Assembly: GCA_002897115.2 (NCBI GenBank)
Contig: BCIH01000002.1
Span: 1,916,919-1,980,918, forward strand
Direction: 5' to 3'
Origin: Prototheca cutis
Lineage: Eukaryota > Chlorophyta > Trebouxiophyceae > Chlorellales > Chlorellaceae
DNA: 64,000 nt
Shown piece after piece: positions 1-9,314 of this stretch. Within the stretch, counting starts at the first letter, position 1. Each line of letters begins with the position of its first letter. The notes beneath the pieces are model-generated. The model ran no database searches and was not told the DNA's origin. It was given only the letters and a program-made list of their open reading frames with translations. Both the position numbers and the translations under genes were made by a program.

Positions 1-448
1 GGACAGATATCGGGCAAGTACAAGGATGCACATCATGCACCCGAGGAGGGCTGCACATGCTACACCTGCCGCAACCACACGTATGTGCTGGGGGAGGGTG
101 TTCATTCGTTCATGGGGACAGGGTGTCTGAACTTGGCATGGCCTGTGTCTGCCCCAGCAGAGTGCTGCGACGGTCTCTGTGCAGGGTATGTAGCCTGCGT
201 GCTTCGTGCTCCAACCCTGTGCCTGGCAGCATGAGCACTGTCGTTCCATGACCTCGTGTCTCATCACAGTGCCCTCAAACCACAACCCCGCATTCCCTCC
301 CCCAAACAATAACAGGTTGGCTTACCTTCATCACTTGAAGAAGGCCAACGAACCGCTGATGAGCACGCTGTTGACCATCCACAACATCCACTTCATGTGC
401 CAACTCATGGCAGACCTGCGGCAGAAAATCCTGGCCGACGAGATCTGA
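1..448 (+). CDS. QTRT1: Queuine tRNA-ribosyltransferase catalytic subunit (TGT), 3' part
   Basis: Enzyme family that exchanges guanine-34 for queuine in GUN-anticodon tRNAs. Only the C-terminus is in the window. Exon 1-80 reads in frame from base 1 and contains CTCYTC, the Cys-X-Cys-X2-Cys part of the zinc site. The intron is 81-315 (gtatgtg to aacag). Exon 316-448 gives AYLHHLKKANE followed by TIHNIHF, whose His is the fourth zinc ligand, then a stop at 446-448. Both the zinc site and the AYLHHL/TIHN motifs match the family C-terminus, and the split ACG codon across the intron keeps the frame. The catalytic aspartates lie upstream, outside the window. The QTRT1 assignment (rather than a bacterial-type plastid TGT or the QTRT2 partner) rests on the intact zinc ligands and the nuclear gene structure. 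Confidence 0.9.
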
Positions 449-1018
449 GCGCCCTGTGTGTGCGGGGCATGGTACTGTGGCACCACGCGATACCACGACC
501 CATCCACACCTGCACACAGTTGGGCTGCCGCTTTGGGGTGTTGACTGCTTGCAGTAGCCCCCAAATCAATGCAACATCTATTGTCACACCAGCACAGGCA
601 CCGACTCTGTGAACACTGTCAACAACATCACTGTCTTAGAGGAGCACACTACATTCTTGGGTGATCCAGGGGAACAGATCATGGCATCATTTTTCTTGCA
701 GGGCAGGTAGTATCAGACAGTGCGCGTGCCAGGGAGCCGGCCAGCGGAGAGTTTCAATCCAGGAAGAACGGTACAAAACGAATGTCACCAAGGGAACCAA
801 ACAGGGGAGGCAATTACAGCAGGCAGGTTGAAAAAATCATTCAGAGGAGGCCAAAAAAGGTTTGGATGACAAGAAAAAAACAAGTGCACACCTGCCTTTC
901 CAAGATTGGCAAGGCGTGGGCAAGGGTGCGTGCTGCTCGAAGGCCCGCCGGCTTCGGCATGTTCCGTGATCACGCCCGGCGGTGGCGGTGCCAGTCACAA
1001 AAAGACAAAGTACTCTCC
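449..1018. other. Convergent intergenic region
   Basis: Space between the stop of the plus-strand TGT gene and the stop of the minus-strand CBM20-SAP gene, so both 3' untranslated regions fall here. I see no convincing coding sequence; the short open frames overlap on both strands without recognisable motifs. Confidence 0.6.
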
Positions 1019-2217
1019 TCAGTTGGCCTTCTCAAGCCGCTCCAACAGCTCAAGCTTCCTGCCATCCGTGGGAAGCCCCTTCTCCTGTGGCGCAATATGT
1101 CCATGGAATCCTGATGAAACTTCTCACCCCATGTACTTGGTGAGGAGCACATCCCCACGCGGCACAGCAGCAGATAATGGCAGCCACTGCATCCCCTTCC
1201 AGGCGTTGCACACAGATCTGCTCCATCACACACATGCACGAGCGACACTCACCTGTAGGAGGGTCTTGAGCTGCTTCTTGGACAGGTCAGCCAGCGCAGC
1301 GCCCTGGCCCGCCCCGTCCTGAACAGCCCGTGGGGTCTGGAAGTTCAGGAGCCCACGCTGCAGGCTCGCGGGAAGACGGGCCTTGCCAAAGAACGAAGTG
1401 GCCATCTTCCCTGACGTCTTGCCATTTGGAGTGGGGGCTGCATGTGGAGAATGTGTTAATGGTGGCCTGTGACGGCATGTATGCCTGCAGGACCCGGGCA
1501 TCGCCAATGACATCAAAGCTGCACGGACGAGACAGGGTTCAATCAAAAATTGTACTCGTGTTTCTCCAGAACTCCAGTGCGAAAACGCTATCTTACCTGG
1601 CTTGGACTCTGGGGCGACGACGGAGACCTGATGCCCAGGCCCCTGCCATTCGTCCATGACAGTCACGGAGCCCCCCGACGGGACTTCAACGGCCAGGCGC
1701 CGGTTGTCCCCTGTCTGCCACTCCACGATGCCATGGGGGCCCAGAACCACATACCTGCAGTGATGCGGGGGGATGTGCCATGGGATCGAGGCGCGACCCC
1801 TCTCTTACATCGCCGCGATTTCAAACCAGACCCCTTGCACCACGTCCGAGGCACGGATAGGCCCCATGCCCAACCATCGCGCCGCGCTCACTTGTACTCC
1901 AGACCCTCCCTGCACATGTGGGATTGGGTGACATCAGACTGGGGGTCTGCGGCGAGTCATCGTGCAGCATCTGCATCTGGGCCAACACCCTCGAGCACGC
2001 ACTCTGGGTCCAGCTCGGCGGAAACGTTCCACTGGTCTCCCTCGCTCCATTCCATCCTCAGATTGGGATCTGGCTGCCATCCGGACTTGGATGTCACCAT
2101 GCTAAGCGACTGTCCGAAGCTGACGCGCTTGGGTACTCGGAACTGCACCCTGGCGACCGCGCTGGCCGCGCTGGCGGCCACGCAGCGCTGCGGCTGGAAT
2201 GCGGCGATCGGGTGCAT
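1019..2217 (-). CDS. CBM20 starch-binding domain protein with C-terminal SAP motif
   Basis: Predicted 240-residue protein from five exons: 2217-2003, 1909-1892 (an 18-base microexon), 1754-1597, 1518-1253 and 1084-1019; all phases close. Residues about 22-105 are a CBM20 fold: FRVPKRVSFGQSL, then MEWSEGDQW, then EYKYVVLGPHGIVEWQ across the microexon junctions, then NRRLAVEVP. CBM20 binds starch or related glucans. The last two exons join to give LSKKQLKTLLQ plus EKGLPTDGRKLELLERL, which has the helix-extended-helix pattern of a SAP nucleic-acid-binding motif. The first ~20 residues (Ala/Ser-rich, few acids) could be a short plastid transit peptide; that is inference. The part between the domains is not recognised, and an extra intron inside exon 4 is possible. 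Seen: both motifs in one frame-consistent gene. Known: CBM20 binds glucan, SAP binds DNA or RNA. A joint role at the starch/plastid interface is inferred. Confidence 0.82.
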
Positions 2218-2698
2218 GGCGATCGAGTCACGCGCCTATGGGAATGAATCTCGCGAGTATGGCGTGCCGCACGACAAGGTGACCGCTCATGTACCGGGAG
2301 TCCGTCGACGCAGCGCGAATGCTCAGAAGATGAGCTTTGTCGGGTGGAAATTTTCAAAAAAAAATCTCCCCCAAGACATCGCGCGCCCTGCCGTGAGCGG
2401 TGCGTCTCGACGTATTCAATCAATTCCAGCCACACTCCCTGCCATCTGGCGGCGTTTCAGCAACAGGGAATGAATGACAAGGATGCAGCGGATTAGCAAA
2501 CGAAAAATGGGGGTTTCTTTCCATGCATAACGCGTACGAAGTTGTCTTCGTGTGTTCGGTGAAGAGGGGAGGGAAGGGGTTGTTGTTCGCTGCCACCCCT
2601 GGGCCAACCCCGGCGGGCGATGGGAATCTGTGTTGACAGTGCATGCCCCGCATGGAGCTCACATGCTTGTCCACACTCCTGCTCATCACATGCTCATT
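2218..2698. other. Intergenic: CBM20-SAP upstream region and EamA 3' flank
   Basis: About 480 bases holding the presumed promoter and 5' UTR of the minus-strand CBM20-SAP gene and the 3' UTR of the EamA transporter gene. No coding feature or clear core promoter element recognised. Confidence 0.5.
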
Positions 2699-4116
2699 TT
2701 ACTGGGCGTGCTTGGGCAGGACAGCGACGAGCTCGGCGCGCGAGACGACGCGGCGCATGCGCTGTCGCAGCAGGCGCCGCACGCGGGCGACGAGCAGCGC
2801 GGCTTCGGCGTCGCCGCGCTCGCTGCAGACGAGGAACAGGCCCGCGATGACGCCCAGGGCACCAGCGTCCCAGATGCTGACGGCTTCGCCCAGCAGACTG
2901 GCCGCCAGCACGGTGCCCAGCAGCGGTTGCAGGCACTGGAACGCCGCCACCTGGCTGGCCGGCAGTGCCTGCATGGCCCAGGCTGTGGCCGCATAGCCGC
3001 CCACGGAGCATACCAGGACCCAAAAGGTCAGCGGGCCCAGCAGGGGCCCCGGGAGCAGCCAGGCCGCTGGGGGGGAGCTCACCGCCGCCGCGCAGGCCAT
3101 CAGCACCGCAGCGCCCGTGTACGCCCACGCAGCAATGGCGATGGGAGGGTACCGTGCCACCCCCTTTTTCGCCGCAATATAGTACACAGCCATAGCCACG
3201 GTGTTGCCCAGCAGGCACGCGTTGCCACGGAGCATGGTCCCGGGGACTTCTGATGAGGCACCGGCGCCAATCTTTTCACCCCCTTCCCCCACGCCCTCCA
3301 CTCCGCGTCCCCCGGCTGCAGCCCCGCCAAAGACCATGGCCACCGCGCCCACCACGCTGAGTGCGATGCCGGCCAGCTTGCGGGGACTGGCGCCCTCCAG
3401 TCCCAGGCCCACGCCCAGCAGCGCAGTGAGCACGGGAATGGCCGGCTGGATGCACGTTGCGACCACCACGCCGCTCAGCTCGATGCCCAGCATGTACAAC
3501 AGCTGGCTGGCAAACAAGCACGCACCCAGCAGCAGCACCATTGGGATGTCCCGCTGAGCGGGCCAGTAGGAACCTGAGCGATTGGTTCATGTGCATGTTT
3601 TCGTATATGCATGTATGTCTTTTGAAAAGGGTGTCGCTTTTGCGGAGGAGTGATTTGCCCGAGGCCAATGGTTGTTCCACGGACGTGCAGCCGCACACAA
3701 ACAAAGACACACCGCTAGAAACGCTGGCCAAGCCCCGTGCATGCACGCGCGTACCTTTCATGGCCGCCAGGCCCAGGAGGATGGGTGCCGCGATGGCCTC
3801 TCGCGCCAGGGCAAAGACCACGGGCTGGAACTCCTGGCCGGGGCCCAGGGCCGTGAGCACGGCCTTGAGATACACCGTTCCCACCACGAACATGCACTGG
3901 GCCGCCGCGATGGCCGCCTGCCGCCGCAGCGCTGCAGGACAGAGGGCGCACAGACAACATGAGGCCAATACGGGGCTTGCGCGTGCGTAGATCGCAAAGG
4001 CGCGGCGCAGCCATGCGACCCCGCGCACCATCGCTGCGCAGAGTGGCTGGGAGGGGCAGGCCGGCATCCCCGATTTCCAGGGCGGCCTTGGCCCTGACAG
4101 CTGGGGCCGGTGTCAT
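2699..4116 (-). CDS. EamA/DMT-superfamily transporter (WAT1-like)
   Basis: Predicted 379-residue membrane protein from three exons: 4116-4029, 3931-3755 and 3573-2699; both introns are phase 1 and the joins restore frame (AAMKGSYW across intron 2). Family members are drug/metabolite-transporter proteins with ten membrane helices in two EamA repeats. Exon 2 holds the first segments (QCMFVVGTVYLKAVL). Exon 3 holds LLGACLFASQLLYMLGI, ATCIQPAIPVLTALLGVGLG, ALSVVGAVAMVFGG and, in the second repeat, LQPLLGTVLAASLLGEAVS, the typical end-of-EamA signature. A Gly/Glu-rich loop lies between the repeats, and the C-terminus is basic then ends in KHAQ. Plant relatives (WAT1, UMAMIT) export auxin or amino acids; the substrate here cannot be read from sequence. 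The roughly 50-residue N-terminus before helix 1 is long and may include a targeting peptide. Confidence 0.9.
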
Positions 4117-4654
4117 CCCAATCGCATCATGTCTCTACGATCCGACCAATGCCCCTGAATCGCCTGCCATCCAGCGTCACGCGGTGAGCCTCGGTGCTAG
4201 TGGGGAAGAAGAGATCGGGCGGGCCTTAGCAGTATGGCATGGATTCAGATAACCAGAGATTTTTTCCGGAATGAAGAATGAAAAACACGAGTTTTCAGGA
4301 ATTAATCAATGACGAGCATGGCGATGACTTAGCCGAGGTCAAGACTTGGGACTTGGGCGTACGCATGCGGCAATGGTCCTAGCCGCTTTGGGGGGGATTC
4401 AAAGTGTCGGTGTACATGGCAATGGCGTCCACGGATGCAACATACAGGATCACCTGCCCCTCCAACCTAAACAGTCCCAGAATCGATTCCCCAAAAATGA
4501 TTGGAACGAGGGCGCGCAAAGATCCTGTTCATCATGTGGAACGTGCGCGATTTCTCGCACGGGAGCTGGTGGCACGAATGAAGAGCTCCAGCTTCTCAGC
4601 CTTCTCCCTCAAACCTGTTCACCGCGTCATCGCCTTTTAGGCATCTTGTCCGTG
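4117..4654. other. Intergenic: EamA upstream region
   Basis: Between the EamA start and the stop of the dolichyl-diphosphatase-like gene, both on the minus strand. No coding sequence or repeat recognised. Confidence 0.5.
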
Positions 4655-5856
4655 TCAGATTCCAATGTATAAAGCCAGGGAGCTCGTGAGCAAGGCATGA
4701 ATGACAGCGGCAGCACGGTCAGCAGCAAGGAGCTCCCAGCCAGCCAGCCAGGCCAGACCGGCAGCGGCACCCACCAGGACTTGGGCCGTGCTGTGGTACC
4801 CAAGGTACACTCTTGCCCAGCAGACCACTCCCAGGCCCACCGTAAGCACCGTCATCTCTACCAGTGCCCAAACCGTGGCTGCGCTGCGGGCATGCTGGGT
4901 CTTGCGGCTTGGGCGGGGCCTGCTTTTTGCCGGGAACGCATGGACCGAGCCCGCCACCCACAGCGCACCCATGATCTGGTTGGAGGGAACGGTGGACATT
5001 GTGGTCAGGCATGTGCAGGGTTGACAGAGACAATGTTGGGCCTATCTTGCAGACTACAGTACAAGGCTCTTCCCCCATGACCACGGCCACGTGTGCACCG
5101 AACTTGTTTCAATACAACCCTGTGCCGGACTCAGGCAACTCGCCGATTCCACACCTGGCCACACATTCATTCCTTTGACCCCGGGCCCTTACCATGGCAT
5201 GACTGCTGGGCATGCCGTGGCTTCCACAGGTGTCCAGCCCTTCACACAACCAGGCTGGCCGCTCCTGCTTTATGACATCCTTGGCGACGATGCTTGTGAC
5301 TGCAGTGCTATCCAAAGTGCAGGTGTTTTTTTTCCACACCAGATGAGCTTCCACGTGCCATGCCGGTTCTTACCGTGTTCTTTTTCATTTTCATCAAAGA
5401 AAGGGCAATGGCAATGTTGGCAGGTGGAGGGAGCATCCAACCAAGAGGCCCTGCACACAGTTCCAGAAGTCACTGCCCTACCAGCTGTCAGGAAAAGTCC
5501 CAGGAATGTACTCAGCACACGAGCATTCCTGCAGCAGGCGGCCATCGGAATGGGCAACGACATTGCACGTGTTCTGCTTCTTGCCAGCACAATAACCACA
5601 GCGCCACACCGCCAGGTCAAGCCTCTTAAACAAAACCTTAGTGGCCCTTCCCGAACTGCGTGCAGCGCTCCAATTTACTGTCGACCACGCACCTTGTGGC
5701 GTAGCCCACTGCTGCGGCATGGTAGATGCCCACATAAGGCAGCAGGCAGGCGGCAGCCAAGACCATGCCGACCCCGTCGCCAGCGCTGTAGCGGGCGCCT
5801 CCAACGCACATGTCCACCAATGAATGCTCCATTCTTTGTGTGTCTGCACAGTTCAC
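4655..5856 (-). CDS. DOLPP1: Dolichyl-diphosphatase-like PAP2 family lipid phosphatase
   Basis: Predicted 220 residues (228 if the start at 5856 rather than 5832 is used) from exons 5832-5693, 5655-5608, 5528-5482, 5299-5193 and 4975-4655; phases are consistent throughout. The three PAP2 phosphatase motifs are present in order: KDVIKQERP (K-X6-RP), GMPSSHAM (PSxH) and ARVYLGYHSTAQVLVG (R..GYH..Q). CGSHGMPSSH is the wording typical of DOLPP1 and plant LPP-gamma. Several hydrophobic stretches (AAACLLPYVGIYHAAAVG, LSTFLGLFLTA, VWALVEMTVLTVGLGVVC, AAGLAWLAG) fit a multi-pass membrane protein. DOLPP1 removes a phosphate from dolichyl diphosphate in the ER so the carrier can be reused for N-glycosylation. 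Plant LPP-gamma instead acts on phosphatidate in plastids; sequence alone does not separate the two. The third exon start and the donor of exon 2 (weak gtgtgg context) are the least certain points. Confidence 0.85.
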
Positions 5857-7066
5857 TCGGTAATCAGGGCTGCCACGAACTCTGCAACTTTTTTATCAGG
5901 TGGACCCACAGCACTCTGCCTCAGTCTGGTCTCTGCTCATGCATTCAATGGAGGCATGACCGTCCTGAAAGCTAGCCAGCAGTCGTCAGCACGAGTTCAA
6001 AGACAGAATGCCATTAGATCACTTGCAAGAAACTTTAGCGAGCCTTCCATGCGATGCGGTCGATTCGGCCTCTGACCCGAGAGTAATGCGACGGAATGTT
6101 TTTGAATGTCCCTCGCCCATCGCGTGCGGCCGAAGCAAAGGGATCGCGCCCCCACCAGGCGGCGACACATCCCGATTGCAAGCGGCACAGGTCTACAAGA
6201 AAAGATGTTTCCATGACTCGAATTCTGGCAAATTGTGGTAACCAAGGATCCTTTTATCATTGCATCGTTGGTCTTCTTGTTGCGCGATTGGCACGGCCAT
6301 CATCCGCTGGTGCGGTCCTGGGTAGTGCAAAGCGTAAACCCCGGGCTTTGGTCATTGGGGCGTGGGATGGATCGTCTGACAAGGCACATTGGTTTTGGTA
6401 TACACTGCTGTGGCCAGGGCGGCGCATCTGCTGCCTGGGGACCGCTAGGATGACACTTCAATGACAGCTTTCTGAGGAGCTTTCTCCGTTGAGGGCGTAT
6501 TCGTACTGTCAGAGCGGTCCTGGTTTTGTTCAAAGGGCATGTCGATTGCTGTTCATTCTATGAGACACGTGTTTTGTGAGGTGACGTTGAGCATGATTCC
6601 TGTGACCCCTCGGAGTCCTAAACAACTTCGCATGCAGGCAGGCGGACCCTTCGGAACCAGGTCCTCGGCAGGAGCCCAAGCATTCCTCTCGTTAATCAGG
6701 AAATGGCTGCATTTCTTGCATGTTATAATGACACGGTACACATTCGATGATATGTATGGCGCTCTCAGCAGGATGGGAAGCGGGAGCTTTGGCAAAAGAA
6801 TAGAGCCAACTGAGTTTGAGGGTTGGCCAGCCCGCAAGCAGGGGGAAGGGGGAGTCTTTCAAGCAGGGGGCCTGTCGAGCAGGGGAATCTCTCTCCTGAG
6901 CAGCAGGAGCAGGGGAATCTCCCTCCTGAGCAGCAGGAGCAGGGGAATCTCTCTCCTGAGCAGCAGGAGCAGGGGAATCTCTCTCCTGAGCAGCAGGAGC
7001 AGGAGTTGCCAAGCACAAGCAAGAAACGCGGATGGGCACGGTCTAGGGGGTGCTGCCGGTCAACTT
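5857..7066. other. Intergenic with minisatellite downstream of TRM10
   Basis: Holds the upstream region of the DOLPP1-like gene and the 3' flank of TRM10. Apart from the 30-base minisatellite annotated separately I recognise nothing. The long plus-strand open frame beginning at 6539 runs antisense into TRM10 and has no family signature. Confidence 0.5.
6877..7009. repeat. 30-base minisatellite, about 4.3 copies
   Basis: The word aggggaatct recurs at 6881, 6911, 6941 and 6971, an exact 30-base period, with the unit containing ctctcctgagcagcaggagc. Copies differ at a single base (t or c at 6922). Because 30 is a multiple of three it is open in several frames on both strands and encodes PAPAAQERDS-like decapeptides on the minus strand. 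It lies just past the TRM10 stop codon, so it may be in the TRM10 3' UTR. Confidence 0.95.
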
Positions 7067-8840
7067 TCAAGCAGAAGTGTCAGACTTCAGAGCCTCTTCC
7101 AAGCCAGGCTCTGCCCGCACAGGGGGTGGCACCACGGCATCACCTGGTTCCCACGGGGAAGCGGCCGGGTTTTCAGGAGGTTCCAGGGGACCATCCTCCT
7201 TTGCAAGTTCATTCTCCTCCTCCTTTGCCACATCCTCCTCTTCCTCCTTGCCAGGCTCGTCGTCAGCCTTGCGCTTGCGAGTGGGGATGACGGCTTCAAA
7301 GGCCGCCTGCCAGTTGTGCAGCTCCTGCTGCCGGATCATGATCTCCACCACGTGGTTGGTGCACATTACCGACGACGAAGAAAGCGCAACATACTCCCCA
7401 ATCGGCAGCCGCGCTGTCGCGATGCCCTGCAAGAAAGAAAGCACGTTGTGTTTTGCCGGTCAGGAGGGCAGTCATGGTGGAGTACCTCCACTGCTGGAAG
7501 GCGGGAGAGGTGCACTCCTTTCTCTGTCTGTCCCCCGAGGCCTCGGACTTCAACTTCACCACCACCCTTGCCCCCACCCCCACCACACAAAGCACACACA
7601 CAGAGATACGCACCTGGCTTTCTGCCTTGTCGGCACAGAGGCGCTTGTACCTGTTGCGGTCCACGATCCCCCCCACAATGTATATCTTGGCCGGGTCCAA
7701 CTGCACAGGGAAAGGGTGCCAGGGGATACAAGATGTTTCTTACTGCATTCTGATGGGGGCTTATGGTGGTGCGGCGACCTTGGTCTGTCGAGAACACGGG
7801 GCGGTGCAGTAGTATTACCGCCCCTACCACCAGGCAACCCCCACCCCAAAGCTTGAGGGCCCCCCCAAAAACTTCCCACCTACCTCCTGGATCTCATCGT
7901 TGGAGTCGGCAGTTAAATACACCAGGTTATCCTTTTCCGCGGCAAATGCCTGCAGGTAGTCGCGCTCCTCGCAGGTGACCACCCAGTTTTCAAAGCCCGA
8001 GCACTGGCGGCGGATCGTCTCGCGCATGCGCCCTGCCAGACCCGTCAGGATGAGGTGAACCGGCGGCGACGCACGGCTGTTGGCATGGTAACTGTAGGCC
8101 AGCTGTTGACACAGGCTCCGCAACTCCGAGTCGCTCATCTTGTCCTCAAAGGAACAGTCAATCAAAATGCGCTGACCATGCATCAGAGCCTGGAGAGTGT
8201 GTGTGTGTAATCGCGTGTATGCATTGTGTGTGCGTGCAGGGGCTGCACCATCTTCACACAACCAATTCAATCCAGAGTCGCCAACCTACCATCTGCAAGC
8301 GCTTTCGTTTCTCCTCGGCCTCCTGCTTCCGGTTCCGGCCCCGTTGCGCCCTTTCTTCCAACCATTTGGCTTTCTCCTCCGCAGACATGGTCTCCATGCG
8401 GGCGGCATTCTGGTAGGGGGGCCGCGACCGGTAGTCCAGTGGGGCTGGGGAGTTGGAGGTTGGTGGGGTACTACCAAGCCGGGGCGACTGTCGATCCCAC
8501 AATGACGCACCCCCACCCACTCTACCTCTGCCTTGCGCTGCTGCCGCAACTCCCGCTTGTGTGCCTTTTCGTCCTCCCGTCGCTGCTTCTTCTTCTCCGC
8601 ATACCTGCACACCGAACCAAGGGCCAGCACTCAGTCCTCATCTTGGCGCTCCCTTGCATGGCTCCATACACCTGTATCATGATGTTCAGACCCGGTCAGT
8701 CCGCGGCTCCCCACCGCGGACCTTGCCAGTTTGGCGAGTTTCTTCTGCTTGTTCTTGGAGAGCACGGGGACATCAGCATCTGCCTCACGGGCGGCGCTGG
8801 CCGGCTGAGGTTCGCTCGCTTCCATCATGCGCGTCCTCAA
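7067..8840 (-). CDS. TRM10: tRNA (guanine/adenine-9-N1)-methyltransferase, TRM10 family
   Basis: Predicted 382 residues from six exons: 8840-8722, 8604-8526, 8487-8290, 8189-7884, 7700-7614 and 7426-7067; all phases close. TRM10 enzymes use S-adenosylmethionine and a SPOUT knot to methylate N1 of purine 9 in tRNA. The N-terminus is a lysine-rich helix (LSKNKQKKLAKLAR, EKKKQRREDEKAHKREL) as in the family. The SPOUT core follows: HGQRILIDCSFEDKMSDSE, SPPVHLILTGL, VYLTADSNDEI, KIYIVGGIVDRNRYK (with the catalytic-region VGGIVD), GIATARLPIGEY and TNHVVEIMIRQ, LHNWQAAFEAVIPTRK. After the domain comes a roughly 70-residue acidic and proline-rich tail not needed for the fold. It resembles the nuclear/cytosolic TRMT10A group rather than the mitochondrial TRMT10C. 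The start at 8828 is an alternative. Confidence 0.94.
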
Positions 8841-9314
8841 ATGGATGGCAAAGTAAATTCAAGATTGAATGCAGCAGTGCGGAGGGACTCGAATGGTCTC
8901 ACGTCATACGAAAATCACTCAACGGTGGCGGCGTACGCCGATCTTGAAGACAGCGACCACGCCGCCGCCCTGGCCGTAACAAATGGTAATCAAGCGAGCC
9001 AGATGTCTAGTTGGAATGCATGTTGGTGTATGGCGCATAACAGCTGCATGGATTGCATGCTGATGGCCTGGCCATCCGCGCGCCGTCCATACACTCACAC
9101 GTCTCGTGGCCCTTCCGTTTCGGCGTGCGCCCCCCCCCCCCCCCCCCCCACACACACACACCATGCCGATGACGGCATGGTGGCTGCTGGCAAGTCATCC
9201 GGCTGCATCTCTCAGTCATGTGGACCTTGTCTCAATGAAGTGGCTTTGCACAGCTTGATTGCACTTCATTCTGCATGCCAAGTCGCTGATTTGCAACAGA
9301 CAACAGCTCCGGCT
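8841..9314. other. Intergenic: TRM10 upstream region with poly-C/CA tract
   Basis: Between TRM10 and the stop of LTN1. A run of 20 C (9130-9149) continues as (CA)n to about 9161. No gene recognised. Confidence 0.6.
9130..9161. repeat. Poly-C followed by CA microsatellite
   Basis: Twenty consecutive C joined directly to six CA units. The same C-run plus CA (or G-run plus GT) arrangement appears at several intronic sites in this window. Confidence 0.95.

Noticed and set aside
6877..7009. Tandem repeat as CRISPR array
   Set aside because: Direct head-to-tail 30-base units without spacers in a eukaryotic genome; it is a minisatellite.
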